A stretch of DNA of 45,380 nt from Bacillota bacterium (GTDB lineage Bacteria > Bacillota > Limnochordia > Darwinibacteriales > DTU012). The notes under the pieces are model-generated. The model was not told the DNA's origin, searched no databases, and was given only the letters and a program-made list of their open reading frames with translations. The DNA is taken from contig JAAYMV010000100.1 in NCBI GenBank assembly GCA_012521185.1, positions 1 to 45,380 of the forward strand, in the 5' to 3' direction. The position numbers were made by a program, and so were the translations under genes. Positions 14,938 through 22,733 of this stretch are shown here, in pieces; the first letter of the stretch is position 1; every line of letters begins with the position of its first letter.

Positions 14938-16932
14938 ATGAATGTAAAAAAAATACATATCAATGACACAGAGATTAGAGTTATCTCCTGTAATACTGTG
15001 GTAGTAGGCAGTGGAGCAGCTGCGCTAAATGCTGCTGATCGTTTGGTTACTTACGGTCAATCAGATATTGCTATTGTGACCGAAGGTATGAATATGGGCA
15101 CATCCCGTAATACTGGTTCAGATAAACAAACTTATTATAAACTGACATTAGCTGGTGACGGTTCCGATTCCATTTATGAAATGGCTGAAACCTTGTTTAA
15201 TGGCGGTGCTATGGATGGGGATATTGCTTTAGTAGAGGCTGCCCTATCTGCTCAGGCTTTTTATCATTTAGTAGATATTGGCGTGCCATTTCCACATAAC
15301 CGTTATGGAGAGTTCGTTGGTTACAAAACGGATCATGATCCAAGACAGCGGGCAACTTCAGCAGGACCATTAACGTCTAAGTATATGACTGAGAAACTTG
15401 AGGAACAAGTTAGAAGAAAAAATATTACTATTTTTGATGGTTTTCAAGTAATTGGTATTTTAACTGACGAGCAACAAGAAAAGGCGATTGGTTTATTGAC
15501 TTTAGATTTAAATGGAGCAGCTAATAAAGATACTCGATATGTCTTGTTTAACTGTACAAACATTGTTTACGGTACAGGCGGTCCTGCCGGTATGTATCTA
15601 ACTTCTGTTTATCCAGAAAGTCAAACAGGAGCCACTGGATTAGCATTTGAGGCAGGAGTACAAGGTAAAAACTTAACTGAAAGCCAGTATGGAATTGCCT
15701 CCATTAAATTTAGATGGAATCTTTCTGGTACTTATCAGCAAGTATTACCACGCTACGTTTCAACGGATCAAGAAGGCAATGATCCTCAGGAGTTTTTGGA
15801 ACAGTATTTTGAAACGCCGGGTCAGATGTTGGATGCGATCTTCCTAAAAGGTTATCAATGGCCATTCGATCCACGGAAAATCGATAATTTCGGTTCTTCT
15901 TTAATTGACATTTTAGTATACTATGAAACTGTAATTAAAGGTCGACGAGTATTCTTAGATTTCTTGAATAATCCTTCTTGGGGTAGTAAGGACGGCGAAT
16001 TAGACTTTTCATTATTAGGTGAAGAAGCCTATACTTATTTGAAAAACTCTGACGCCCTTTTTGGCACACCAATTGAAAGATTAGCTCATATGAATCAACC
16101 AGCTATTGATTTATATATGAATAATGGTATTGACTTAACTAAGGAAATGTTGGAGATTGCTGTTTGTGCACAACATAATAACGGCGGTCTTCAAGGTAAT
16201 ATTTGGTGGGAAAGTAATTTAAAACATTTCTTCCCAGTTGGTGAGGTAAATGGTACTCATGGTATCTATCGTCCAGGAGGCAGCGCCCTTAACTCTGGCC
16301 AGGTAGGCAGTACTAGAGCAGCTCAGTATATAGCTACTAGATACCAAGATAAGCCATTAGATGTAGAGGAATTTGTAGCTGCTGCAGAAAAACAGATTAA
16401 GGCTAAAATGAAACTTAGTGATGATTTCTTATCTAATCAAAGTGAAGAGAGCACTGTTTTGGCTATTAGGAAACAAATTGGTGAAAGAATGACGAAATAT
16501 GGGGCTCATATTCGCTCCTTAGAAGATGCCGAAAAAGCAGCAGAGGAAGCGCTCAAACAATTACATTCTTTAGTAGAACAAACTAAAATATCTTCACCAC
16601 TAGAATTAAGTTTCTGCTTCCAAAATTATGACTTGCTTATCTGTCAATACGTTTATCTGTCCGCTATAGCAGACTATATTAAACGTGGTGGTAAAAGTCG
16701 CGGCTCATATTTAGTTTATGATCCGAACGGTCAATTACCTTTAGAGCAACTTCCTGAAGAATTTAGATTTTCATTGTCAGCTGATGATTCATTAACTAAT
16801 CTGATCCAAAGAGTTATCTATAAAGATGGAAAATGCGAATTTACTTGGGATCCGGTTAAACCAATTCCAGCTGATGACAATTGGTTTGAAAATGTTTGGA
16901 ATGAGTATATGCAGGATAAAATAATTAAATAA
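14938..16932 (+). CDS. FAD-dependent oxidoreductase (fumarate reductase/succinate dehydrogenase flavoprotein-like)
   Basis: This protein has 664 residues. The N-terminal dinucleotide-binding motif is VVVGSGAAALNAADRL (Gly24, Gly26, Ala29). Near residues 440-480 the FAD-domain return segment FPVGEVNGTHGIYRPGGSALNSGQVGSTRAAQY is typical of the fumarate reductase/aspartate oxidase superfamily, and a helical C-terminal region follows. No heme, Fe-S or membrane-anchor subunit is adjacent, so it is a soluble flavoprotein or uses a partner encoded elsewhere. The substrate is unknown. The ATG at 14938 is preceded by AGAAAGGATGA; the ATG at 14929 lies inside that region. It is cotranscribed with the MFS gene. 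Confidence 0.85.
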   Translation: MNVKKIHINDTEIRVISCNTVVVGSGAAALNAADRLVTYGQSDIAIVTEGMNMGTSRNTGSDKQTYYKLTLAGDGSDSIYEMAETLFNGGAMDGDIALVEAALSAQAFYHLVDIGVPFPHNRYGEFVGYKTDHDPRQRATSAGPLTSKYMTEKLEEQVRRKNITIFDGFQVIGILTDEQQEKAIGLLTLDLNGAANKDTRYVLFNCTNIVYGTGGPAGMYLTSVYPESQTGATGLAFEAGVQGKNLTESQYGIASIKFRWNLSGTYQQVLPRYVSTDQEGNDPQEFLEQYFETPGQMLDAIFLKGYQWPFDPRKIDNFGSSLIDILVYYETVIKGRRVFLDFLNNPSWGSKDGELDFSLLGEEAYTYLKNSDALFGTPIERLAHMNQPAIDLYMNNGIDLTKEMLEIAVCAQHNNGGLQGNIWWESNLKHFFPVGEVNGTHGIYRPGGSALNSGQVGSTRAAQYIATRYQDKPLDVEEFVAAAEKQIKAKMKLSDDFLSNQSEESTVLAIRKQIGERMTKYGAHIRSLEDAEKAAEEALKQLHSLVEQTKISSPLELSFCFQNYDLLICQYVYLSAIADYIKRGGKSRGSYLVYDPNGQLPLEQLPEEFRFSLSADDSLTNLIQRVIYKDGKCEFTWDPVKPIPADDNWFENVWNEYMQDKIIK

Positions 16933-16946
16933 AGAATTTACGGATA

Positions 16947-16981
16947 ACAACCCTTACTTAAAGTGTAAGGGTTGTCTTTTT
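16947..16981 (+). terminator. Intrinsic terminator
   Basis: An 11-bp perfect stem (16947-16957 with 16965-16975) with a 7-base loop is followed by CTTTTT. It ends the MFS-flavoprotein unit. Confidence 0.9.
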
Positions 16982-17046
16982 AAAGGAAGTATCGACTTAG
17001 ACTAGAATAGAACAATATGGACATGCTATAGCAGGGGGTAAGAAAA

Positions 17047-17916
17047 ATGGTTGATAACATTAAATTTATAATTGTGACTGGGTTATCGGGTGCAGGTAAG
17101 ACACAAGTAATGAAGATTCTTGAAGATCTGGATTACTTTTGTATTGATAATTTACCCCCATCGTTATTATCTAAGTTAGTCGAAATTCATGCTGCCAACA
17201 AGGAAAAGCGAAATTTTGCTGTAGCCATGGATGTTCGCGGTAAAGAACATTTTTCCGATTTAAATAAGGCTTTGCAGTGGCTAGATGACAGTGGGGTTAA
17301 GTATCAAATCATCTTTCTAGATTGTGAAGATGAGGTATTAGTTCGTCGCTTTAGTGAGACGCGAAGACGACATCCTTTATCAGATCAAGGTAGCATTTAT
17401 GATAGTATCGCCTATGAAAGAAAGCTGTTAGCTGACGTCCGTCAACTGGCAGACGTGATTTTAGACACATCTTCCTTAAAACCAGCTGAATTAAAAGTAC
17501 AGCTGAATACGATTTTAACTGGTAAACCGATTGATCAGTTGTTAAATATTGACATTATGTCATTTGGTTTTAAATATGGGGTTCCTAATGATGCTGATAT
17601 TATTTTTGATGTACGATTTTTACCAAATCCATTTTATATTGAAGAAATGCGGCATTTAACAGGTAATCATCAGGACGTAGCAGATTATGTCTTGCAATGG
17701 GAGCAGACTCAGACCTTCTTAGATAAGTTCTATGATTTAATTCTTGATCTAGTCCCGGCTTATAGTCGTGAGGGGAAAGCTAACTTAACTATTGGTATAG
17801 GATGTACTGGAGGACAACATCGTTCAGTAGCTATCAGTAATGAGTTAGGAAGCCGATTAAGTCGGGATGGAATTAGTAATCGAGTCAGGCACCGAGATAT
17901 TCCTTTGGAAAAGTAG
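17047..17916 (+). CDS. rapZ: RNase adapter / nucleotide-binding protein RapZ (YvcJ)
   Basis: This 289-residue P-loop protein has the Walker A GLSGAGKT at residues 12-19, the family segment LEDLDYFCIDNLPPSLL right after it, SFGFKYGVPNDADIIFDVRFLPNPF near 180, and the C-terminal GIGCTGGQHRSV motif. E. coli RapZ binds GlcN6P and guides RNase E cleavage of GlmZ; B. subtilis YvcJ hydrolyses nucleotides and affects competence. Which role applies here is unknown. AGGGGG precedes the ATG. In many Bacillota this gene sits with yvcK and whiA, but neither is next to it here; the neighbours are a terminator upstream and a cold-shock gene downstream. Confidence 0.95.
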   Translation: MVDNIKFIIVTGLSGAGKTQVMKILEDLDYFCIDNLPPSLLSKLVEIHAANKEKRNFAVAMDVRGKEHFSDLNKALQWLDDSGVKYQIIFLDCEDEVLVRRFSETRRRHPLSDQGSIYDSIAYERKLLADVRQLADVILDTSSLKPAELKVQLNTILTGKPIDQLLNIDIMSFGFKYGVPNDADIIFDVRFLPNPFYIEEMRHLTGNHQDVADYVLQWEQTQTFLDKFYDLILDLVPAYSREGKANLTIGIGCTGGQHRSVAISNELGSRLSRDGISNRVRHRDIPLEK

Positions 17917-17937
17917 GAACAAATTTCAAGCTTTTGC

Positions 17938-17966
17938 TTGTAATAGCTTTGATTTTGTGTTATGAT
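17938..17966 (+). promoter_or_regulatory. Candidate promoter of the cold-shock gene
   Basis: TTGTAA and TATGAT are separated by 17 bases, with a TG extension before the -10. The predicted start near 17973 gives a leader of about 115 bases, long for so small a gene, as is usual for cold-shock mRNAs. Confidence 0.55.
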
Positions 17967-17972
17967 AAGAAT

Positions 17973-18088
17973 GAATTAAAAGCCTGTGAAGTACGTAAAC
18001 ATTGTTGTGGCCTCTTTTAGGTCTACGGTGTATGCTTTCAACTTCCACTTTTAATGAAAGATTATTTTTAAGGAGGCCATATAAATTT
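17973..18088 (+). promoter_or_regulatory. Structured 5' leader of the cold-shock mRNA with RBS pairing
   Basis: UGGCCUC (18008-18014) is perfectly complementary to GAGGCCA (18073-18079), which contains most of the ribosome binding site AAGGAGG (18070-18076). A nested hairpin CUUUCA/UGAAAG (18035-18040 with 18055-18060) would bring the two together. The fold could hide the ribosome binding site and act as a temperature-dependent switch; this is inferred from complementarity only. Confidence 0.5.
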
Positions 18089-18286
18089 ATGGTAGGAAAA
18101 GTTAAATGGTTTAACGCAGAAAAAGGATACGGTTTTATTGAGCATGATGGTGGGGACGATGTTTTCGTACACTTCACTGCAATTCAAGGCGATGGATTCA
18201 GAACTTTAGAAGAAGGTCAAGAGGTTGAATTTGAAATCGTACAAGGCGAACGTGGAGCGCAAGCTGCCAACGTAGTTCGTTTGTAA
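18089..18286 (+). CDS. csp: Cold-shock protein, CspA/CspB family
   Basis: This 65-residue protein is a single cold-shock domain (OB fold). The RNA-binding motif [22 protein letters not shown] carries RNP1-like (KGYGFI) and RNP2-like (VFVHF) strands. It begins [15 protein letters not shown] and ends [10 protein letters not shown], both standard. It binds single-stranded RNA and DNA and acts as an RNA chaperone. The ATG at 18089 is 12 bases after AAGGAGG, slightly long. In-frame upstream codons exist but lie in the leader and would give a non-homologous extension. A long leader and its own promoter suggest post-transcriptional control. Confidence 0.96.
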   Translation: MVGKVKWFNAEKGYGFIEHDGGDDVFVHFTAIQGDGFRTLEEGQEVEFEIVQGERGAQAANVVRL

Positions 18287-18306
18287 TATAACATCGAACA
18301 AGAAAT

Positions 18307-18338
18307 GGGGGCTGTCCTAAATAGGGCGGTCCCTTTTT
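18307..18338 (+). terminator. Intrinsic terminator after the cold-shock gene
   Basis: A GC-rich imperfect hairpin (GGGGGCTGTCCT against AGGGCGGTCCC, loop AAAT) is followed by TTTTT at 18334-18338. Confidence 0.8.
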
Positions 18339-18387
18339 GGATACAATAACCTTGGTCTAATTTTCCTAAAGAGAAAGGGAGAATTAT

Positions 18388-20100
18388 ATGGATTATGCAT
18401 GGCAACGGTATAATCAGTGGCTGACGAGTGCAAGTATTGATCTAGATACTAAAGCTGAATTGGAAGCTATAAAGAATAATGAAGAAGAAATAAACGAGCG
18501 GTTTGGCAGGCAGTTGGTTTTTGGAACAGGAGGATTAAGAGGAATTGTTGGCGCTGGATTAAACCGTATGAATATTTATACAGTAGGATTGGCAACACAA
18601 GCTTATGCGATTTTTTTGCGAAAACATGGTTTAGGTGATCGGGGAGTAGTATTAAGCTGTGATTCTCGCAATTCATCAAAGGCTTTTTTGCAAGAAGCTG
18701 CTGCTGTACTAATTGGAAATGACATTCCTGTTTTTGTTTACCAGCGAATTTCTCCTACGCCTTTACTTTCTTTTGGGGTTCGTCATTGTCAGGCTGATGG
18801 TGGAATTATGATTACTGCTAGTCATAATCCAGCAGAGTATAATGGCTATAAAGCCTATTGTAGTAAAGGTATTCAACTGTTGCCTGAACCTTCAAATGAG
18901 ATTAGTTTGATTATGGAAGGTTTAGTACTTGAGGATATTAAACGAGTGGAACAACCAACAGAACATCCTCTTTGGAATTGGTTAGATGAGGAGGTTTATC
19001 AGGCATATTATCGCCAGGTGGAAAAGTTAGCTCCAGCTCGAGACGATCAGGACTTAACTGTTAGCGTTTTGTACACACCGTTACACGGCACTGGCGGAGG
19101 ATTTGTACCACAAGTTTTAAAAAATGCTGGATTCGTTAATGTTGATTACGTCCAAGAACAGTTGGAACCAGATGGAAATTTTCCCACTGTTACCGTCCCT
19201 AATCCAGAGGAAATTAGCGCCTTTGATATAGCTTTGCAATACACGAAGCAAAAACAGTATGACCTGGTGATTGCCACAGATCCAGATGCTGATCGAGTAG
19301 GTGTAGTTGTTTGGACAGGTGAGCAATATGTTTTACTAAGCGGAAACCAAGTAGGCGTTTTACTAGCTGATTACTTACTGCAAACTTTGCCACAGGAAAG
19401 ATTGACTAATGGATTTATGATAAAAACTGTAGTTTCAACTGAGATGGTGGTACCTATCGCCAAAGATTATGGTGTGGAAGTCTTTGATACTTTAACTGGT
19501 TTTAAGTATATTGGAGCTCAAATTGAAGCTTTGCAGCAACAAGGCAAAAATTTCATTTTTGGTTTTGAAGAAAGCTGCGGGTATTTAACTGGAGATTTTG
19601 TACGAGACAAAGACGCGGTTTTAGCTAGTTTATTAATTGTCCAGATGGCTGCCTATTATAAAGCTCAGGGGAAAACACTTTTGCAGCGTTTAGAGGAGTT
19701 AATGATTAAATATGGCTTTTATGTTGAACGTTTGCACTCCTATTCTTTTGCTAGTGCTAGTGATGTTGAGCGAGTTGCTAATTTTATAGAACAATTACGG
19801 CAAAAAAGATTAACAGATATTGGTGGATTTCCTATCAAAACATTTAAAGATTATTTGAATGGGTTAGCCTTTGATTTAGAAACTGGAATAGAATTAGCTT
19901 TAGAATTTCCGAAAGAAAATGTATTGCAATGGGAAACAAAAGTAGGTGATCGGATTACGCTGCGCCCATCAGGTACAGAGCCTAAAATGAAGCTGTATCT
20001 AGCAATTGTGGAAAGTAGTTATGATTCAGCCATTGCAAAGTTAGAATTATTAGAGGCAGCTTCTAATGCTATGATTGATCAAGGATTATCCTTGAAATAA
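18388..20100 (+). CDS. pgcA: Alpha-D-phosphohexomutase (phosphoglucomutase, PgcA-like)
   Basis: This 570-residue enzyme of the phosphohexomutase superfamily has the length of the Bacillota PgcA group. The catalytic phosphoserine is Ser145 in TASHNPAEYNG. The metal loop is DPDADRVG (Asp298, Asp300, Asp302), the sugar-binding loop is GFEESCGYL, and the phosphate-binding loop is RPSGTEPKMKLY near the C-terminus. It interconverts glucose 1-phosphate and glucose 6-phosphate, possibly also mannose phosphates, supplying envelope polysaccharides and glycogen. AAAGGGAG precedes the ATG. A terminator follows directly and the next gene is convergent, so it is monocistronic unless read through from the cold-shock gene. 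Confidence 0.93.
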   Translation: MDYAWQRYNQWLTSASIDLDTKAELEAIKNNEEEINERFGRQLVFGTGGLRGIVGAGLNRMNIYTVGLATQAYAIFLRKHGLGDRGVVLSCDSRNSSKAFLQEAAAVLIGNDIPVFVYQRISPTPLLSFGVRHCQADGGIMITASHNPAEYNGYKAYCSKGIQLLPEPSNEISLIMEGLVLEDIKRVEQPTEHPLWNWLDEEVYQAYYRQVEKLAPARDDQDLTVSVLYTPLHGTGGGFVPQVLKNAGFVNVDYVQEQLEPDGNFPTVTVPNPEEISAFDIALQYTKQKQYDLVIATDPDADRVGVVVWTGEQYVLLSGNQVGVLLADYLLQTLPQERLTNGFMIKTVVSTEMVVPIAKDYGVEVFDTLTGFKYIGAQIEALQQQGKNFIFGFEESCGYLTGDFVRDKDAVLASLLIVQMAAYYKAQGKTLLQRLEELMIKYGFYVERLHSYSFASASDVERVANFIEQLRQKRLTDIGGFPIKTFKDYLNGLAFDLETGIELALEFPKENVLQWETKVGDRITLRPSGTEPKMKLYLAIVESSYDSAIAKLELLEAASNAMIDQGLSLK

Positions 20101-20123
20101 AAAGAGCCGTAAGGCTCTTTTTT
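20101..20123. terminator. Bidirectional terminator between convergent genes
   Basis: AAAGAGCC (20101-20108) and GGCTCTTT (20113-20120) pair around GTAA, with A and T runs outside. It starts right after the pgcA stop and overlaps the stop codon of the leftward gene (20122-20124). Confidence 0.9.
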
Positions 20124-21336
20124 ATGATACGTAAGTTGAAGTAGCAATTAGTGGAATAGCGACTTCAACAACTTGAGGATCTAAGGCATTTTCGACTACA
20201 AGTTGCCGTAAAATACCTCGTACTTTATCTGGGGGCAAACTTCCGCGGTAGGGTCGGTTTTCTGTTAGAGCTTGAGTAATATCGGCGACAGCGATGATTC
20301 TGCTGCCTAAATCTAGTTGACTAGCGTCAAGTCCAAAAGGATAACCTTGACCATCAAGGCGTTCATGGTGGTAAGCTGCCCAATCTCGAATTTTATTTAA
20401 TCCTGGTCCCATGAAATTTATTAAATGATAAGTTTGATAGGTATGCTGTTTCATTAAAAGCCTTTGGTTTTCAGAATAGGTTCCAGGATAGTCTAACAAT
20501 TGATCTGGCAAGGCAAGTTTACCTAAGTCATGTAATAAGCCGGCAATCTTTAATTGTTGCAAGTCGATTTCATTGACCCCTACTTCCTTACCAATTTGTA
20601 CTGCATAATTGGCAACACCTTGAGAGTGATTGGCTGTAAAACTACTTTTGCGGTCAATGATTTTAGAGAATAATTGAGCTATATCTTCTAGCTGATTTAG
20701 ATTCAGTTTTTGCATTCCGGTTGGATATATTTCTTCAAGATAATGTTGAAAAAAGCCAGTTTGCAAATCTAGCCAAAAGCTGTCCTTCCCACCAATCTTC
20801 AACATAATTTCTACTAGTTCGGGATTAAAGGTTGTACCGCTATGTTGTTTAAGGTAGTCTAAGATATTACTTTTTTGCCATAGAATGTAGACGCTAGTGT
20901 CAATTAGGGAATCGATTCGATCAGCTATACAGATAATTTGGCTAAGAAAATCGGGTTTATCCTGTTCATCAACTAGCGATGGACCATTCCAAGGATCATG
21001 ATGACGTAACACTACCTCATTTAGATTCGCAAACATTTTAGTCTCTTCCAGTAGTTTAGCTCCACTTCTACAATGGGGGGCTACTTGTGATGGCTTACTG
21101 CTTAAGTCAACTACTAATAACTTTTCATAACTACTTGCTACACCTACATCATGCAACAAGCTAGCCTTCATTAAAGTGTGCTTTGTGGATTGACTAAGCT
21201 CTAATTCTTCAGCGATTTTCATGGTAATGTAGGTAACTCTTTCGCTATGATTAAAGATTTTTAAATCAGTTAATTCACTGGCAGCGCTAAGAGCACGTAA
21301 AGTACTAAAAATGTTTATTTGAAACTTCAAGCCCAT
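20122..21336 (-). CDS. Tandem HD / HD-GYP domain protein
   Basis: This 404-residue cytosolic protein has two HD-type phosphohydrolase domains. The first (about residues 25-180) keeps metal-type residues His30, His62-Asp63, His88 and His112-His113 but lacks the GYP sequence. The second (about 225-395) has His237, HDLGK (His269-Asp270), His298 and the diagnostic HHERLDGQGYP (His323-His324, GYP 331-333), plus Asp352. HD-GYP enzymes hydrolyse cyclic di-GMP or related dinucleotides. No sensor or receiver domain and no membrane segment is present, so the first HD domain may be regulatory. AGGGGTG precedes the ATG and a good promoter lies upstream. Confidence 0.85.
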   Translation of the reverse strand: MGLKFQINIFSTLRALSAASELTDLKIFNHSERVTYITMKIAEELELSQSTKHTLMKASLLHDVGVASSYEKLLVVDLSSKPSQVAPHCRSGAKLLEETKMFANLNEVVLRHHDPWNGPSLVDEQDKPDFLSQIICIADRIDSLIDTSVYILWQKSNILDYLKQHSGTTFNPELVEIMLKIGGKDSFWLDLQTGFFQHYLEEIYPTGMQKLNLNQLEDIAQLFSKIIDRKSSFTANHSQGVANYAVQIGKEVGVNEIDLQQLKIAGLLHDLGKLALPDQLLDYPGTYSENQRLLMKQHTYQTYHLINFMGPGLNKIRDWAAYHHERLDGQGYPFGLDASQLDLGSRIIAVADITQALTENRPYRGSLPPDKVRGILRQLVVENALDPQVVEVAIPLIATSTYVS

Positions 21337-21370
21337 GTTTGCACCCCTAAAAGATAATTATTATAATTAT

Positions 21371-21399
21371 ATTATAACTCACTAATTATAGAAGGACAA
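21371..21399 (-). promoter_or_regulatory. Promoter of the HD-GYP gene
   Basis: On the minus strand TTGTCC (21399-21394) is followed after 17 bases by a perfect TATAAT (21376-21371), about 35 bases before the start codon. Confidence 0.7.
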
Positions 21400-21463
21400 A
21401 CTTATTTGTTCGAGAAGTGAATTAGGGTGGTTTTAACTGGGATTATGATTAAGAGGTGATGAA

Positions 21464-22009
21464 GTGAATTTTCGTTTTTTACTGGAGTTATTTGTAACCT
21501 GGTTTAAATTAGGCTTGTTTACCTTTGGCGGTGGCTTTGCTATGTTGCCCTTGATTGAGAAAGAAGTGGTGGAGAAGGGATGGGCTACCCGGGATGAAAT
21601 TCTCGATATTATGGCGATTTCCCAATCAGTGCCAGGCGCTATTGCGATTAATACAGCGATTTATTTGGGGAAAAGGATGGCTGGCTTTGTTGGTGCAATT
21701 GTAGCGGCTATAGGCGTTATCTCACCGTCAGTTTTGGTCATTTTAGCCATTGCCGTGTATTTTGTGCAGTTTCAAGAAAATTTGTACATAATGAAGGCTT
21801 TTTCCGGTATTCGGGCGGCTATTGCTGGCTTAATTACGGCAACTGCAATTCGTGTAGCTAGTGTTAACTTTCATAGTAAAATAGCCATGACTATTATTAT
21901 CGGGTCATTAGCGTTAAATCTATTTACTAGCGTTCATGCGGCATGGATTATTCTGCTTGGTGCATTTGTTGGTTATGTAGTTTATCACTATTTGCCGAAC
22001 TATAAATGA
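21464..22009 (+). CDS. Chromate transporter (CHR) family protein, first half-size subunit
   Basis: This 181-residue membrane protein consists of one CHR domain, so it is a short-chain member that needs a partner. The N-terminal amphipathic start leads into LGLFTFGGGFAMLPLIEKEVVEKGW, the signature of the family, followed by AISQSVPGAIAINTAIYLGKRMAG. About five or six hydrophobic segments are visible. Paired half-size CHR proteins form a functional transporter; some export chromate, but the natural anion is often unknown. The start is GTG with GAGGTGATG upstream. The homologous second subunit follows after 16 bases. Confidence 0.9.
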   Translation: MNFRFLLELFVTWFKLGLFTFGGGFAMLPLIEKEVVEKGWATRDEILDIMAISQSVPGAIAINTAIYLGKRMAGFVGAIVAAIGVISPSVLVILAIAVYFVQFQENLYIMKAFSGIRAAIAGLITATAIRVASVNFHSKIAMTIIIGSLALNLFTSVHAAWIILLGAFVGYVVYHYLPNYK

Positions 22010-22025
22010 TCTTGGAGATGATAAA

Positions 22026-22574
22026 GTGATTTATTGGGAATTATTTATTTCTTTTTTTAAAGTAGGATTATTTACTATTGGCGGCGGTTATGCTATGTTA
22101 CCGTTGATTCAGCAAGAAATTGAGGCCTATCAATGGATTACTACTCAAGAGTTTATTGATATTTTAGCTATTGCTGAAATGACTCCTGGCCCGGTGGCTG
22201 TTAATACGGCTACTTTTGTCGGTTATAAAAGTGCTGGAGTATTAGGTTCCTTACTTGCAACAACAGCAGTAGCTTTACCTTCATTGATCATTATTCTTTT
22301 GTTAGCTAGATTTCTTGAAAAGTATCAAGAACATCCGATTATGAAGGCTGTATTTTCCGGTATTCGTCCGGCAGTAGCTGGCTTAATTGGAGCTGCAGCT
22401 ATCTTTATTATTCGCAATACGCTTTTTGTAGTTAATGGCGGTACCAGTCTTGGATTACCTGATTTGAGAGCGGTTCTGATTGCAATTGCTGTATTTATTG
22501 CTGTCCGCTATTACAAGGTTGATCCGATTAAAGTGATCATCGCCTCGGCAGTAGTTGGATTAATTATATTTTAA
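22026..22574 (+). CDS. Chromate transporter (CHR) family protein, second half-size subunit
   Basis: This 182-residue protein is homologous to the preceding one and clearly arose by duplication: KVGLFTIGGGYAMLPLIQQEIEAYQWIT and AEMTPGPVAVNTATFVGYKSAG align with its neighbour's motifs, as do both MKAFSGIRAA / MKAVFSGIRPA stretches. In paired CHR systems the two halves have opposite membrane orientation. The start is GTG, 16 bases after the first subunit's stop, with GGAGATGAT as ribosome binding site. No regulator of the chromate-responsive type is adjacent. Confidence 0.9.
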   Translation: MIYWELFISFFKVGLFTIGGGYAMLPLIQQEIEAYQWITTQEFIDILAIAEMTPGPVAVNTATFVGYKSAGVLGSLLATTAVALPSLIIILLLARFLEKYQEHPIMKAVFSGIRPAVAGLIGAAAIFIIRNTLFVVNGGTSLGLPDLRAVLIAIAVFIAVRYYKVDPIKVIIASAVVGLIIF

Positions 22575-22598
22575 TTGTTATATTTTTGCATTTTTTAC

Positions 22599-22627
22599 TT
22601 GCACCAGTTTTAAACAGATGATATACT
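22599..22627 (+). promoter_or_regulatory. Candidate promoter of the tetR-dpp operon
   Basis: TTGCAC and TATACT are separated by 17 bases, with a predicted start near 22634. A second TATAAT at 22655-22660 overlaps the first operator and may instead be the -10, but it lacks a good -35. Confidence 0.5.
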
Positions 22628-22638
22628 ATAAGTGTATA

Positions 22639-22656
22639 TGTGACCGTGTAGTCATA
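22639..22656 (+). promoter_or_regulatory. TetR-type operator, site 1
   Basis: TGTGACCGTGTAGTCATA matches the downstream palindrome at 13 of 18 positions, keeping the TGTGAC and TAGTCA arms. It lies at the predicted transcription start, as expected for autorepression. Confidence 0.55.
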
Positions 22657-22687
22657 TAATAAGGACTGAGTTAGTCCTTATTATTTT
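22656..22687 (+). terminator. Terminator-like hairpin between CHR genes and tetR
   Basis: A 12-bp perfect stem (22656-22667 with 22673-22684), a 5-base loop and following T residues. It could end the CHR operon. It also lies downstream of the best tetR promoter candidate and between the two operators, so a leader role is possible. Confidence 0.7.
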
Positions 22688-22694
22688 CCGAACA

Positions 22695-22712
22695 TGTGAC
22701 TACCTAGTCACA
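22695..22712 (+). promoter_or_regulatory. TetR-type operator, site 2
   Basis: TGTGACTACCTAGTCACA is a palindrome with only the central CC breaking symmetry. Outer GAACA (22690-22694) and TGTTC (22715-22719) add further inverted symmetry. It ends 22 bases before the tetR start codon. Confidence 0.65.
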
Positions 22713-22733
22713 AATGTTCAGTGGAGGTGAGTT

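Noticed and set aside
21464-22574. CHR genes as a chromate resistance island
   Set aside because: No chromate regulator, reductase or mobile-element genes nearby. Half-size CHR pairs are common chromosomal genes with unclear natural substrates.
22683-22695. PurBox-like TTTTCCGAACATG next to the second TetR operator
   Set aside because: A single copy with no inverted partner nearby. The GAACA is better explained as the outer arm of the TetR palindrome.
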